This document shows, piece after piece, positions 12,001 through 25,099 of a DNA stretch of 64,000 nt. The stretch is from assembly GCA_026545765.1 (NCBI GenBank), contig JAIFAC010000008.1:142501-206500 (forward strand). The letters run 5' to 3'. Made by a program: the position numbers and the translations under genes. The notes below the pieces were generated by a model. It saw nothing but the letters and a program-made list of their open reading frames with translations. It made no database searches and had not been told where the DNA came from. The DNA comes from Plantago major (taxonomy: Eukaryota > Streptophyta > Magnoliopsida > Lamiales > Plantaginaceae). Every line of letters begins with the position of its first letter. Position 1 is the stretch's first letter.

Positions 12001-13987
12001 CAAGGGCACTTAATGGTTGTATCATGATAATTCTTATAAAACCAAGGTATCTTCTTTAAGGTTTTTTACTGTACTTACTTTGATTTTGGGTTAGAAGTAG
12101 AATGAAAGAATATTTTCTATAGACTTGAGAGAATTGCCCAAACAAGTTCCTAGTTCTAACTCAAAGCGTAGTGTCCTATTTCCAAGCCTAAATTTTGTTA
12201 GGTATGACTAAAATCCAATAAATTCAATAGTAGTTGGGTATAGGTGAAATGAAATATTTCCCCTCATGTGTTTATAAATAGGGCGAGTGTCTAGTCTTTT
12301 AAAGTGTAACCTAGGTATTCTAGTAAGTTCACATAAGCAAGTCTTCTTCTCTTCGAGGAACCAAGCTTTATAAATTAAATTAGAGTAAGGGACACAATCC
12401 GCACTTCTCTACTAACCCAAAACATCTTTAGTATTCGCTATGTATCTTTAACATAAATAACCTAGTGAGCTTCTAATATGTGCATTATACTTGCATTTGT
12501 TGGTAATTTCTATATTTGTGTTGTAATTGTTTACCCAATAAACTTATGATTAGATATTGTGATATATGCTTAGGTTATTTCTGCCTACATCTTTTGTGGC
12601 ATGTCTTCCTAGCTTCTTAGTTAATTTTTCCTCAACTTTGGTTGAAATTTCTCTTAAACCCCTCTATTTTCCTGCAGGTTACTTAGTAAATTATAGTGAG
12701 ACTTGGTTATATAGACTTTATTTACTTTTTACTTTTTTTAGAATCAAAGTAGACGCAGCACAATAGAGATCGCTAGGGATACTCTTTATATAAAGCTATA
12801 AAAATCACTACTAGAGATTCTGACTCCCTTGCGGCTATATGAAATTGTAGTAAATAAATCCTCGAGTGTTTAAGTTTGGGATGGAATACTGAGCTTTATA
12901 TATGACTAAGTGCGTAGATAAGTGATGATGATTGCTTATGAAAAAAGATAATATGCTTTGAGTGAGTATCCTTGACAAGGTATTTACAAAGGGTGGTTTC
13001 CTATAAAGAAGTTAAGGGAGTATACTAGATATAGGTCAACAATTAAGCTACTTGGCAATATTCTAAAACACCTAGCTTTTGACTTTAATATAGATTTATT
13101 ATGTAATTATGTTAATGTACTGTAAACTACTCCTAATAAAAACTTGTTGTAGTAAGGCACTAAAGTGGTTTTTGCCGCTTATATAAAGAATCTAAAATGA
13201 AATTCCAAGTTAACCAAATTCTTTATGTATCAGAAGACTTGGTCAGGTAGTATGGTAGTAAATTTATCCTATATTTGTTTTGATCAGTTATCTCATCCTT
13301 ATTTTATTTTATCCTAGTGTCCTAGAATCTAGTATTAAGCCTCTGTCCAATATTTTCACAGCTAGGGATTACTAAGGCGTTTCAGGTATTTCTATTTCTT
13401 GCACTCTACAAAGAAAGAAACTCTTCCCCTACCATTTTTTATATTTATTTAGCACATTAATCGATCCTTTTGTGAGCATCTAATAAATAGTTCATATAGT
13501 AATGCCAAAAGAGAGCGGGGTTAGAGTCGATAGAGTATAGAAGGCAGTACTCCAGCAACACGCAAATATAGTAATGAGTTTTTCAAAGAACAGCAGAGAT
13601 TTTTGGTAGCTTATTAAATAAAATATTATTTATGAAGAATAGAAGAGTCCTTATTAAGCCCAAAAAGCTAAAATGTGTAAAATCAAAGGCAAGGAGACAA
13701 CTCAAAAAATAGAGCTTGAAAATAAAACTCGCGGGAAATGAAATGGAGGAAATTTTACTGCGTTGTTGTAATTATAACTTAGAGAATGGTTTGTGACGGT
13801 ACTGTTGATAGGCCTAAAGCACCTACGGGTTCTGTATTATAGAGTTTTTTGTATGGATTCTTCTTTTCCCTCTAATATGTTAGTAGAGAAATTAAGGCTT
13901 CGTACATGACATGACACGAATTTCATTTTTTATCACTAAGAATACAGTTTGATCCTAACACTTCTTATCTTAAGAAAGAACATTGAA

Positions 13988-14005
13988 AATAATAATAATA
14001 ATAAT
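13988..14005. repeat. (AAT)n microsatellite
   Basis: Six AAT units in a row, followed by TAATAAAGG. Confidence 0.9.
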
Positions 14006-17000
14006 TAATAAAGGATATTACAACACTTTTTACTACACACAATCCTACACCCCGACCCTTATAACCTCCTTTTGTTACCTTCAGTCCTGATAATATTTCA
14101 TTAGTATTCTCTATTTTAAGGGGGGACTACAATATTCCTACCGAGTTCTACATCCCTGCTTCCTTTTAAATAAAACTATAGCATGTGCCCAAACACGATC
14201 TATCATGAAAACTACATGAAATACACAAACTACTCGAAGCTATTGGTTACATTTTTTCCTAAGAGCTGTCTAGAATAATGATTTCATTTTAAAGTAAAAA
14301 TAGGTATGCCCTCATTCATAGTTTTCCTCATATTTGTTAGAGAAAGTATAGACCCGGATAGAGTACGTACAAAAATCCTTTCCGAATCAGGTGGGCACAT
14401 TGACAACAAATAGAAATATCTCGTCATTAAAAGTAGTTCTTCTTGGGGGGTGGATATAATAATTTCATTTCTATGTTACAAGTTGCTTTCCTAACTAATC
14501 CGCGAGGTAATATAAATAGTGTCAGCTAAAATACCTTTTTTTACAGGAGGCAGTTCTTTCTTAGATAGGAGCCAACAAAACAAATACAATAAATGGAATG
14601 GGATTAAAACAGAGTACCCCAATAAAAGGCCAGCTCCTCCAATACTGAAGTATCACTAAGAATTCTTAATACTAGTTAGAGAAGTAAAAAAGGGAACAAA
14701 CAAACAAAGAACTAAAAAGTGGGAGATATGCCTTAATACACCGCACGTTGCATGAAAGTCCATATGAGTAAACACGAAGTAAATACCTAGCTAACTTCTC
14801 AAATTATAAATGATAAAAGTCAAAAACTCCTAATAAAATAGAAAAGAAAATTCTAACAAGAGTTACTTGCGGATGCTACTTAGAGAGCTATAAATTGGAA
14901 TAATTTCTTCATTTGTATTATATTACTATTGCAGATTGGGCAGAACCGGGCTTCGGGTTACTCGCGTCTTTGGTTAATAATAATAAGTCAAAGGAACATT
15001 TCTTCTGTCTGATAGATTATAAGTAAGACACGTTTAGTTATCAGTGTACTGTAACTGTAAACCTAGAAAGGGGCAGAAACCATAGTATACACTTTGTTTG
15101 TTATAAATGAAAACAGAAGCATTATAATCATAGGTTATTACCTTGTTGTTGAGTAGTATAGGGAATATAGGAAGAGTTCGCGTTATATTTAAATCCAAAA
15201 AATATCTAGTAATTTAGAAGAATCCTTTTATAATGTGTTCCGGTAAGAAATTGTAGTTATACCTTAGTTTATTTTATACGTTCCAGTACCCGCTGCCTGT
15301 TTATACTTAATGCACCCAATAACTCTAACTAAACTATGTATGATCCTCGATTTACTTGTTCTCTTTCTCCCTTATTATCTTTGATTTGTGATCTATTAAC
15401 TTACTCAAATTGCTTCTATTCTAGCTATAAATTCTCTATGTCAAGCAAAACTCCCTTATTTATAAATAAGAAATCTTTTTATGCATGAAATTATTATAGC
15501 TCATTACATTTGAAATTGTAAAGTAAATCGTACACGTAAAGCAGGCTAGTTCTCGAAAAGTATAAGAAAGATCTCCCTTGATTGAAGAAGCAAAACTCTA
15601 TTTCTCATAGTGTTATATACTTTATGACAAAAGACAAGATAGAAAATATGAGCCTCAAAATTATATCTTTTAGTTGTGTGTTAGCAAGGAAACCCGTAAG
15701 GTGTATTTGGAAACAACGTATTTTAACCTATATCATGTGACTTTATAAGGTTTGGCCTTTATCCCTTTCCATATTGTATTGCTAGAAATTGGTGTGTTTT
15801 ATAAATTTAAGAAGTGCATTTATAAGGAAAGAGCATTACTACGTCATTATAGCATTTACACAGAAATAGAGTTCTCAAAGAGATAGGGTGCACCTTACTT
15901 AGAAAAGCCCTAATAAAACTACTAAGAAGATGAAACCTTAAGTTGTCCTAAGTTGTAGAGAAATTTGTATCGTAAATCATTAAACAGATCCTAAAGAGGG
16001 TTTTAGAATAGCAATTATTCTCAGAGCTTACCTTAGTCCCGTGCAGGAAATACCCTAGAAGAGGTTGTGTGTCACAAAGAAGTATATTTCTTGTCCCCTG
16101 TGAAGTAGTTAGGAACAGTATTGTACCCTTAAATATGATTGATACCCACAAAAATACTTACGAACCTATCCTTAAAAAATATGTTTAACAAGGTATCTAC
16201 AGAATGTCTTACTTCGGAGTTGCACTTACATGTCTATGCGCATTTAACTATGACCAGAATTTCTTTCTCTCTTTGGTTATCAGCACATAATTATAGGCTA
16301 ATCTTATAGGAATGTTCTTGTTTAGCATTTATAGAAGGAAGTTCTATCTCAAAACTCTTACCTTAGATGTATAATATAAAAAAGCATAATCACTTAAGTT
16401 ACTGATTACTTGCTGCGATGCATCTTACCCGTAGTATGAAATTTATTTAAAGTGGAGAAAATATATATGTCACTGCGATATTTTATATAGTTTATTAAGC
16501 TATGCATATAATGGAAACCCCATTCCTTTCTTGGCAACGTTTGCTCTCATGAAATCTATTTTCTAGGATAACTTTCAACAGGATCATTTCTCCCTGCGTA
16601 TATAATCTAGTCTTTGTACTACAGGGCTAGTATCTTCCCTTAGAAAATGTAAAATGTAGTTGCACCCTTCTATTTTTTTTGTTAGAAATGTTTACTTTAA
16701 GTCGAATAAGATTATTATTAAATCATTAGCGAGTTTTCCAGAAAAGTTGAAAGACCCGTACAACCAAGAAAAGGTAATTGAGGTAGAACTCATAGCGCTG
16801 TTGTCATTTAGGGTATTCTAGTAACAAGGCTAACCTAAGAAGTATCCTATACTAAATAAAACTAAATAAAAGAAAATGATGAATGATAGATATAAAACCA
16901 GTCTTGCCTATTAACCCAAAAGAGAAAAATCAAATGCCTTCAGTTCCTTATGAATTACCAACCTATTCCTCTTCTCCTCCGTTTACTCTATTCCTATTTA

Positions 17001-19298
17001 TGTATTCTACTATGAGTATGAATGAATGCCTCATACTACGTATACCCAACCAAAGTTTTCTGATGAAATTATTTTCCAGTTTTTATTGATTTTCAAGTAT
17101 ATTCTTTTGCTTGTATCATATAGGCATTCTTTAATTGCACAAAATGATACCTGATTGATAATAATGTGTTTTTCTCCCCACTTTATGATGCTTCTTAGTC
17201 TTAGAAATAGCTCTCTCTAAATTTGTTCACTACTCTTTTAGTCTACTTACCAACAAAACTTTATTCATTAGAATTCTTTCATTTTATAATTCTATTCAAT
17301 TTTTACACGTCTTTACTTAGAGATGGCAAGTATAAGCTAAGCACAAACAAAATATTGGAGAAATCTATGAGTTGCTTATAATAAAACATATTAATTAAAT
17401 AAAAAATGAAATAAAAGGTATTTCTTTCTATACTAGTATTACTTCGGGCTCTGCTTTATAAAGTAAAAGAGAAAGATCTCACGCGCAAATATTAAAAATT
17501 TATAGGCAACGCTCAATACTAAATATACTTAATTTGACTTTAGGAAACACGACTACCTTTAATATCGAAGTCTTATGCATACTATTTTATTTAGATTGTA
17601 TGTAGGATAAATTTCACCTTGTGTTGTGGAACAGAGGCGAGGGATTTGTAGCATTACCAAAAAGGGTTTAAGGGGAAGAATAAACAACTAAGAACATTAG
17701 AAGAAGCGAGTAGACCTTATACCTATAAAACTATAAAAGATATTATATGTTATAGCTAAATGAACTTTCTACCCAAAAAAAGAAATTCTGATACATTACT
17801 AGAGAATTACGAATATTATAAGGATATTCTCTATATAGTCTCTATTAAAAGCAATAGGGTACGTGTTCTGCTCTATAAAGGGATCTCCTAAAATGCACCT
17901 CATTTTCTTGATTTTCTTGTTGTTATTTTACCCCAGAATCCAACTTAAGTATGAAATATAGGTTATTCTGTGAAGGGTAACTCAGGGGTGGTTATATCTG
18001 ACAATGCGTACTTATATATAATTAAGAACTCTAAGATAATCATATAATCAATTCTTTTTGGCATAGCTAACAATCAATAAATTCTGTGTAGTTTTGGATT
18101 AATAGCGCACGGAGGGGCTCTTTCTAAACAAGGTATATTTGTGTTTGTTTGGTAAAGACTGAGGTAACTTCGTTATTAGGTATGCAAAAACTGTGAAAGG
18201 GTATCACAATACTTATACTAAGGATCTAGGAACGTTAGGTGTTGAAGAAGGATAACTTGTGCTTTTATTCTGTTAAATTGCAATTATCGACTTGGTTCTT
18301 GTATACTCAATTACTGTGTTAAGAGTTCCCTATAATCGACGGAAATTTATAGTATTTTCCCTTCCTTACTTGATACAGCAAGCAATGTTTCCATATACAT
18401 AGGTTTTTTCTAAGGCTCCTCTTCTTTCAAGGTCTCTAGTAATTGGATCTTCCAGGGATAAACTATTGCTAAACCATATGAGGTAATTATTTTTAACAAG
18501 GGCGGTTAACCTTTTATGTATTATAAGGAACTCTGTTCGGTGTCTACCTAATTTGAATTCGAACTCCTTGCTAGTAGAAGTGGAAATAGGTATGAGTATA
18601 TTGAGTATGCTTCATTACTAAACCTTACATTTTATTCGGTACTATATTCTAGGATTGGCTTATATGCCCTAATATCACACGAAAGTTATATATATATTAT
18701 CGAAACTAAAGAGGTGTACACTTTTTATCTTTCATATTTCATTAAATTATTAAAGTATTCCTTGTTACTAATACTAAAGTTAGAATAGATCTATATTTTT
18801 GTATATTTGTGAAATTTCAGGAGGGTATATAATTGAGATCTTGCGCTATTCTTGTATGCCTTGTTAATTATTTAGCTACTTAAGTCAAGGATAGATATTA
18901 AATAGAGAAAAAGAGGACGCATAATTCTTAAGGAAGAGGGAAGTGTTCGGTAGCTTGTATAGCTTTTACTACTAACCAAATATTCTTTAATCTAGTATAC
19001 TTTTTCCTATAACAATTGTAAACCAATAAGTGAAACAATAATAGGTTACCCATAAATTCTTATTTTCACGCATTAATCCTTGTCTTACTTTACTTATAAA
19101 TATTTCCTTCTCACCTATTTGATCGGATGTATAATTTGGTTGGATAAAACTAATTAATGTACGATTCTAAAATTACACATGTTTTATATAGGATCCTTTT
19201 TTAATTAAATTAATTAAATAAACCTACTCCTAAAGTAAACTGCTGGGTGCTTGTACTAAGAGTGTGAGAAATAATGAAAGGAATCTTTTAGGGTTGGC

Positions 19299-19320
19299 TT
19301 TATATTGAATTTATATTGAA
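19299..19320. repeat. perfect 11-bp tandem duplication
   Basis: TTTATATTGAA is present twice head to tail without mismatch. Confidence 0.9.
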
Positions 19321-20000
19321 AGTAGACCCTTTGCTTATGTATTTTATCTTGCAGGTAGCACTAGTTAACCCATTCTCTATAAACTTTAGTGTTTCCAAAT
19401 ATACGTACGCATGATTGAACGCATTCCTCATTTGTAAAGAACTCCTCCTATTATAATTTTATCTAATTTAATTCAATGTGATTTTTAACTAAGAGTAGGT
19501 GCCCCAGAGCAACCGTAATTTAAAGGAACTTTTATATATCCTTACATGAGCCTTTACAAAAAATACTGTAGTAACGCAGACAAAGTTAACAAGGTTAATA
19601 TTTTCGTAGTTGTGGGTCAAAATAGAGAATAAGTGTAGAAACGTGCATAAATGAAAAGTATACGCCAGGGTAGGTCTAGTATGAGATGTGTATACTATGA
19701 TATAGGAAATTTGCTGATAAGGGAGATAAGGGAATAATAAAGGAAAAACTACTCACTCAGTAGATAAATTGATAGATAACCTAAGAGGAATAGGGTCTTC
19801 GTATGATTTTGTTTTGGACAACGCGTGCTTATTGTTGAAAAAGAGGCTTATTGGGTGGACTTACTAAATGATATATCCCTGACATATTATAAGGGCATTA
19901 CTGAACATAATCCTAACTAGTAATAAATTGGAATATTCATAGTATAGTAGCATAGATGAAATAAGTAAGACTCTACCCCGTTAATACTACATCTACAAAT

Positions 20001-23000
20001 TTTAGAAGACCCGGTAGAGTGTTAAGGGGAAAGCATAAGAGTATAATAATCATAATTTTGCGGCATGCTAAAGAGAGTATAATATAAGGAGCTGTCCTTG
20101 AAAGTACTCCTATAATTTTTATCCCTCTTCTTGGTAGAGCAACTACAGTAGACACAGTACAATATAGGGTAAAAGCATATTCTTTTCTAGAATTTCTAAA
20201 ATATTGGATAGGTGTTATATTAAGCTACTTTGGTTTGTTAAGTAATTGGGTAAGTAAAATTAATACCAAGACTTTGACTCTTTCTCTACTTTTCTCTAGT
20301 CTAGGTTACCCACATACACCTGAGGGCAAACTTAGCTAAAATTTGATTACATACTTTTTACTATAACTGAGCATGAACTTAAAAAATGAAATATTTCTCA
20401 CGAATAAAATTGATGGGGCATACTTTGTCCTATATAAACTATCCCGAAAAGGAAAACTTAATTGCGTTTACTAAGTAAAATTAGAATTCATACATTTACA
20501 ACATATAGCTAGCATCACTTTATTCAGAATTTTAGAACCCTTCCCTTAGTGAAAACGAGTCGACTCACTTTTACCCCATGCTAGACTAGAGAACAAAAAT
20601 GATAAAAAACTATCTATTTTAGACCCAAAATTAGACCTTGTTATAAGGAGATTGAATTTTGATTGCTCACTACTTGTCTATTTTGAGAAAAGTAAGAGAT
20701 TGTCTTTTTAACTTAGAATTGACCAGAAATTATGAAATGTTTCATCGACAAAGGGACACAACCATGTAAACACGAATTCCCTTAGAGGAGGTCGTGAGAA
20801 ATTTGAAAAGTTAATACTCCTAGCAGTCAACTTGATGCTTTGTAAATTGACTATGGAATCGGTTGAAAAATATGAAAATCTGCATCTGCACATAGGACTA
20901 ATGTATGTTTTGTTGTTTTACCTTAGAAGAGATCAGAGAAAACACACTCCTATTTTACTCATAATCATAAGTGGGCTAGTATTATACCTCGTGACAGACG
21001 AAAGAAAAGGAAAAGTGGACATATTGTGGACATAACTTGTACTTGCAAAATGTTCTAGGCGTATTGTATTAAGGTATTCCATGTGTCCTGTCCAGGATCT
21101 AAGGACTGTTTCTTTCCCCTATACAAAGAGTTAGGTTGGATTCATGTAGATTATTGTTCTTTTCTTATATAAGGTTTACTAGTGCATACTATCCTTAATA
21201 ATGTCTCTGTATAATGGTTCAGGGTTTCTTTACATAATCCAGACGATAGCTTTATTTAAATAGTCCTATCCTTTTTGGTCTTATTATAAAATATCCTTGT
21301 TCGGAAATTGAGAAACTTACGGCGGAGAACTTAAACTTACAAGAGATTATATATGGAGGAAATATAATAAGTATTTGTTTATTAAGTCAACCCTATACTT
21401 TAAATTATTTTAAATTATTACTGGCAGAAATCAAGAGAACCAAAACACGTCTAGTATATTTCTATGTCACTTAAATTACCTAGCCCCTATTTCCGTATTA
21501 AAGCTGATATTTCGTTGTGTTACATTTTTACAGTATGCTATGCACACAACTATTACTGACTATTACTACACTGCTATGCTTCTTTACTTAACAGATTCTG
21601 TAGAAATTGGGCGAATAAACTAGAGAGAGATTACTTGTGCCTGGATTACTTATTAAAAAAGTATTCCTGGGAGTGGAAAATGAGATACTTAGTAAAGTAA
21701 ATCTATATTTATAGTATATAAAGTTGTTGCACAAAAAGAGATACTCCCTACTAGGTTGTTTTCAAGATAGAATTCTAACCTTATTTTATTTCAGTATTCC
21801 CTTGACGGCACTTTACTTCGATTCTTTCTGTTTTACCTTCATTACTCTTGGAGAAAGCCTTCTATTTTTATTTTATGTTTGTTGCGCGCGCTATCATTTT
21901 AGTAATTCTATTATAATATACCGTATATTATATACCTTATGCTTCAAAATAGATTTTTAGCTCGTTTAGTAGCTTTTTCTTCTAGATTTTGTTCTACCTA
22001 GTGTTATACTTTCTGATCTTTCCTAGGTAACTTGGCGTACCCCAGTCGGAACGTGACTTAGACCCTAATTTGTTAACTTTCCTAGGTTTGACATGCAGTT
22101 CTTAGTTCATAAATTATTTTTATACCTCACGGGTCTCTCGTGTTATAGTTGCCTAGCTTATAAATGTAGTGTGCCCAACCCCATAAAGCTCTAGTCCTTC
22201 TGAAAAAAAAGTATAAGGGTTAAAAACTTAGCTTAGCATTCTGGGTCTTTGTAGAGAGTAATAACTTTTCAAAAGCAAACACAACAATTCATTCATAAAA
22301 GTAAGGTTAAAGGGGAGAAAAACCTAAATATACAAATTTATCATATATGTATGCAGTAACTTTCTAAGTCCAGCAAAAAATTACACCTAAAAGAATACCT
22401 CCAGTATAAGTATATTAACGAGTTACCTTAAAATCTAGGGAAAACAGTGGCATTTGTTGATTATTCCATTTAGAAATAACTTCATAGTAAAGAAAGAAAG
22501 AAAGAAAGGGCTTGTGCTTACTCAATGAAAAGTTATTGATATCTAAGATATTAGGTGAACTCTACAAATTGTGAAGGTAGACTAAAGGAAACCATGTTAT
22601 AAATTAATGGGTACTTGCTTTGTTAAGATTCATATTCTAAAAGGGGAAGGGAGCATAATACTCGCCTTATGTCTTGGGATTTACCTCTTCTAAGCTTTGT
22701 CATCTTGCTCTTATTATGTAAGAATGGTAACTTTCTTCCCACTACCCTTATCCTTCATTTTGTTTTGTGTCACTCCCTTTAATCCTTTACTCTTTTAGGT
22801 TTTCGATCATTCACTACCCTACCCTATAGTAATATTATATATAAATATTTTCAGCTTACATGACTTTATATAATTAAATACAGGATGTCAACAGGGTATA
22901 GAAGGAAACTAGCTTTGGTTTGGAAAGAGAAAACTCTATAGTATATGTAGTAGATAATCTAAGAATGACTTCTATTTGTAATATTAAGCAAGTAGATTGA

Positions 23001-24800
23001 TGTATATACAAAACAGGCTTATTTATTAAGATAATGTGGACGTAAAATCATAGCAACGCTCGTTTAATCCTATAATTCTTAAGCCTATAATTGCCTAATG
23101 TTTGCATAGAGCTAGTCGGTGTAGTGGATTAGTACAAAATATGAGATCACGACACTTTATTAATACTTGTTCTTACCTTGAAGTTTTGTCATTAGCAAGT
23201 CTCAATATATCGCAATAAGAAAGGGTACCCGGTATTTTTAGTATGCGTGTTAAAGAAGGAAGAAATAATAAATCCTTTGGAAGAGGAAAAGGTTTACGCC
23301 ATAAAAATCCCCAAAAATACAAAGTTAGGAGAGGGCATTTCATAATAAAGCATACTTAGAAACGAGGTGTTGTTTTCCTGTTATAAGATTCGAAGCAGTT
23401 ATCCAATATAGGCAAGGACCAGAGAGACTGAAAAAGAAAAAAAAAGAAAATGGAGAAATTCTTGGCTCAGGGGTATACAGTAAGAGTACACAAGTCTATT
23501 CAGAAAACACTGCAACAGAAACAGAAAACATATGGAAATATAAGTTGTTCTTAGATTAATTCTTGTTCATTTCAATCATCCTAGGTTTGTGTGCTATCTC
23601 CTATTATTTACTTGCCCCGCATTTCCCTTAATTAAGTCATCCGTACTTACAAAAAAAAAGTGTTTCTTATATTCTCGTTGAATTGTTGTAAAGCTTAGTA
23701 TTTGGTATTGGACTTAACTGCTACAGTATAAACTTATTCATGCATATACATGACTCGCTTAAGCGTGATGTACCTAGTTGAATAATCTAATGGATGAATG
23801 TAGATTAATATCAAAAAAAAAGGAGAAGACTTTCAGAGCAATGATTATATTATGACTTATACTCAACTCCGCGACACTGAACACACATTCTTGGTGGGTA
23901 TAACGTGGTTTTATAGCATATAGAGGGAAGTAAGAACCCTTCATATAACAAAATATCCATTTATAAGACATGGTCACATTTACAGGTTAAGGGTGGAAAA
24001 AGTTTTTTATATTCCTTTCCTAGACTTTATGGAACTTAACTCAACTGTAAAAATTAGTCATATACCCATATAAAATAAGCGCAATACACCCACAATACAA
24101 GAGGACTGGAAGAGAAAAAATGTGGACTCCTAAAATGATAACTAAAGAATCTTATAAGGTGTGCCTTAGAATTAGAGAATTAGATAGAGCTTCGACTTTA
24201 TAAGGGGATCACTATGTTTTACAGCCTCCTCCGCTTGAATTTCTTATGAAAAAACTTCGTTCTTCGCATACAAATTCCTTCCTAGGTGGTATGTTATGTA
24301 TTGTATCTCTTCGGACAGTTTTGATTCGTTTGTATAGGCCTTAATCTGGATTTCCTATATTATTCTTACAGATAAACGTTGTAATTGAATAGCATATAGA
24401 AAATCTTCCGTGAAAGTCAATACAGCACACTTACGAGCGAGGTCAAGGACTTTTCTTTTCATATTCATAGTGAAGGAGTATATAATAATTTTGGACAAAC
24501 AAAGAAGAAAAAGAGACTATATAAAATCCTAAGGGTTTGCGAGTGATTCCGCTTTTAGTAGGTAATAGAAAATATTATAGGACCCCGCAGAAATCTAGGT
24601 TACCTTTTTATAAAACCTTTTTGTAACAACACCCAAGAAGCAACCTCCTACATAAATCAAAGTGTAAGTTATAGGGTTAGGTGTACAGGAATACTTCTCC
24701 CTAGGATTCGATGGTTTGGGGACTTAGTTAGAATTATCAAAGGGAATTTTTGTGATTAGTGGTATAAAAACTTGGGCGAATCAGGACTATATCTTAATAT
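20001..24800. other. unannotated AT-rich sequence
   Basis: Overlapping frames on opposite strands at 20708-20893 and 20832-21035 are each under 70 codons and have no motif. A near-perfect 10-bp duplication TAAATTATTT/TAAATTATTA lies at 21401-21420. An AAAG microsatellite is listed separately. No gene is recognised. Confidence 0.45.
22491..22508 (+). repeat. (AAAG)n microsatellite
   Basis: About four and a half uninterrupted AGAA/AAAG units. Confidence 0.9.
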
Positions 24801-24863
24801 TCAGAAAGAGCCGAGGTTAAGCTATAAAGCAGGAAGTCCATAGAAGAATGCGGTTTTTCAATT

Positions 24864-25055
24864 ATGGGTTTGGACTATATTACAGAAACCCGGAGCACTT
24901 ATAAATTTGGAAAAATAAGCTCGATCCTCCAAAGAAAACCGCCTGAATACTGTCGACTAAAAAGAGGTTCCTTTGAAAGGAGGCCTGTGTTTCCTAATTA
25001 TGAATCTGATCATTGGTTGGAATTCCTTAAACTATTAATTTATAGTAAAAAGTAA
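24864..25055 (+). CDS. 63-codon frame with coding-like composition; unidentified
   Basis: An ATG-initiated frame; the same frame stays open upstream to 24828, giving 76 codons in all. I do not recognise the product. Its residue mix is more protein-like than most frames here: charged and polar residues are spread evenly (MGLDYITETRSTYKFGKISS at the start), with a basic, Pro-containing middle (QRKPPEYCRLKRGSFERRP) and an acidic/aromatic NYESDHWLEFLKLL end. There is no signal peptide or membrane span. Local sequence is slightly richer in G and C than its flanks. No splice-site or promoter evidence can be given. It could be a leftover exon or transposon fragment, or a chance frame, since its length is well within random expectation. 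Confidence 0.15.
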   Translation: MGLDYITETRSTYKFGKISSILQRKPPEYCRLKRGSFERRPVFPNYESDHWLEFLKLLIYSKK

Positions 25056-25099
25056 AATAGATTAATAAATAGTGCATAGTCCTTACAAAAATATTTATT

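Larger units (their letters stand above)
12001..20000. other. unannotated AT-rich sequence
   Basis: Small frames only. The one at 12566-12766 (66 codons, ATG) has a hydrophobic start MLRLFLPTSFVACLPSFL, which could pass for a signal peptide, but the rest is Leu/Phe/Tyr-rich and unconvincing. The one at 16883-17089 (68 codons, ATG) is Pro- and Ser-rich at its start with no motif. The stretch also contains an AAT microsatellite near 13988-14005 and a TTAATTAA-type cluster near 19200-19221. Confidence 0.45.

Noticed and set aside
16821..16835. GTAACAAGGCTAACC, resembling the end of small-subunit rRNA
   Set aside because: Only a short word matches; upstream and downstream conserved helices are absent.
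18548..18562. Reverse complement GGAGTTCGAATTC, resembling a minus-strand tRNA box B
   Set aside because: The pair after the closing G-T is A-C, so no T stem forms, and no cloverleaf is visible around it.
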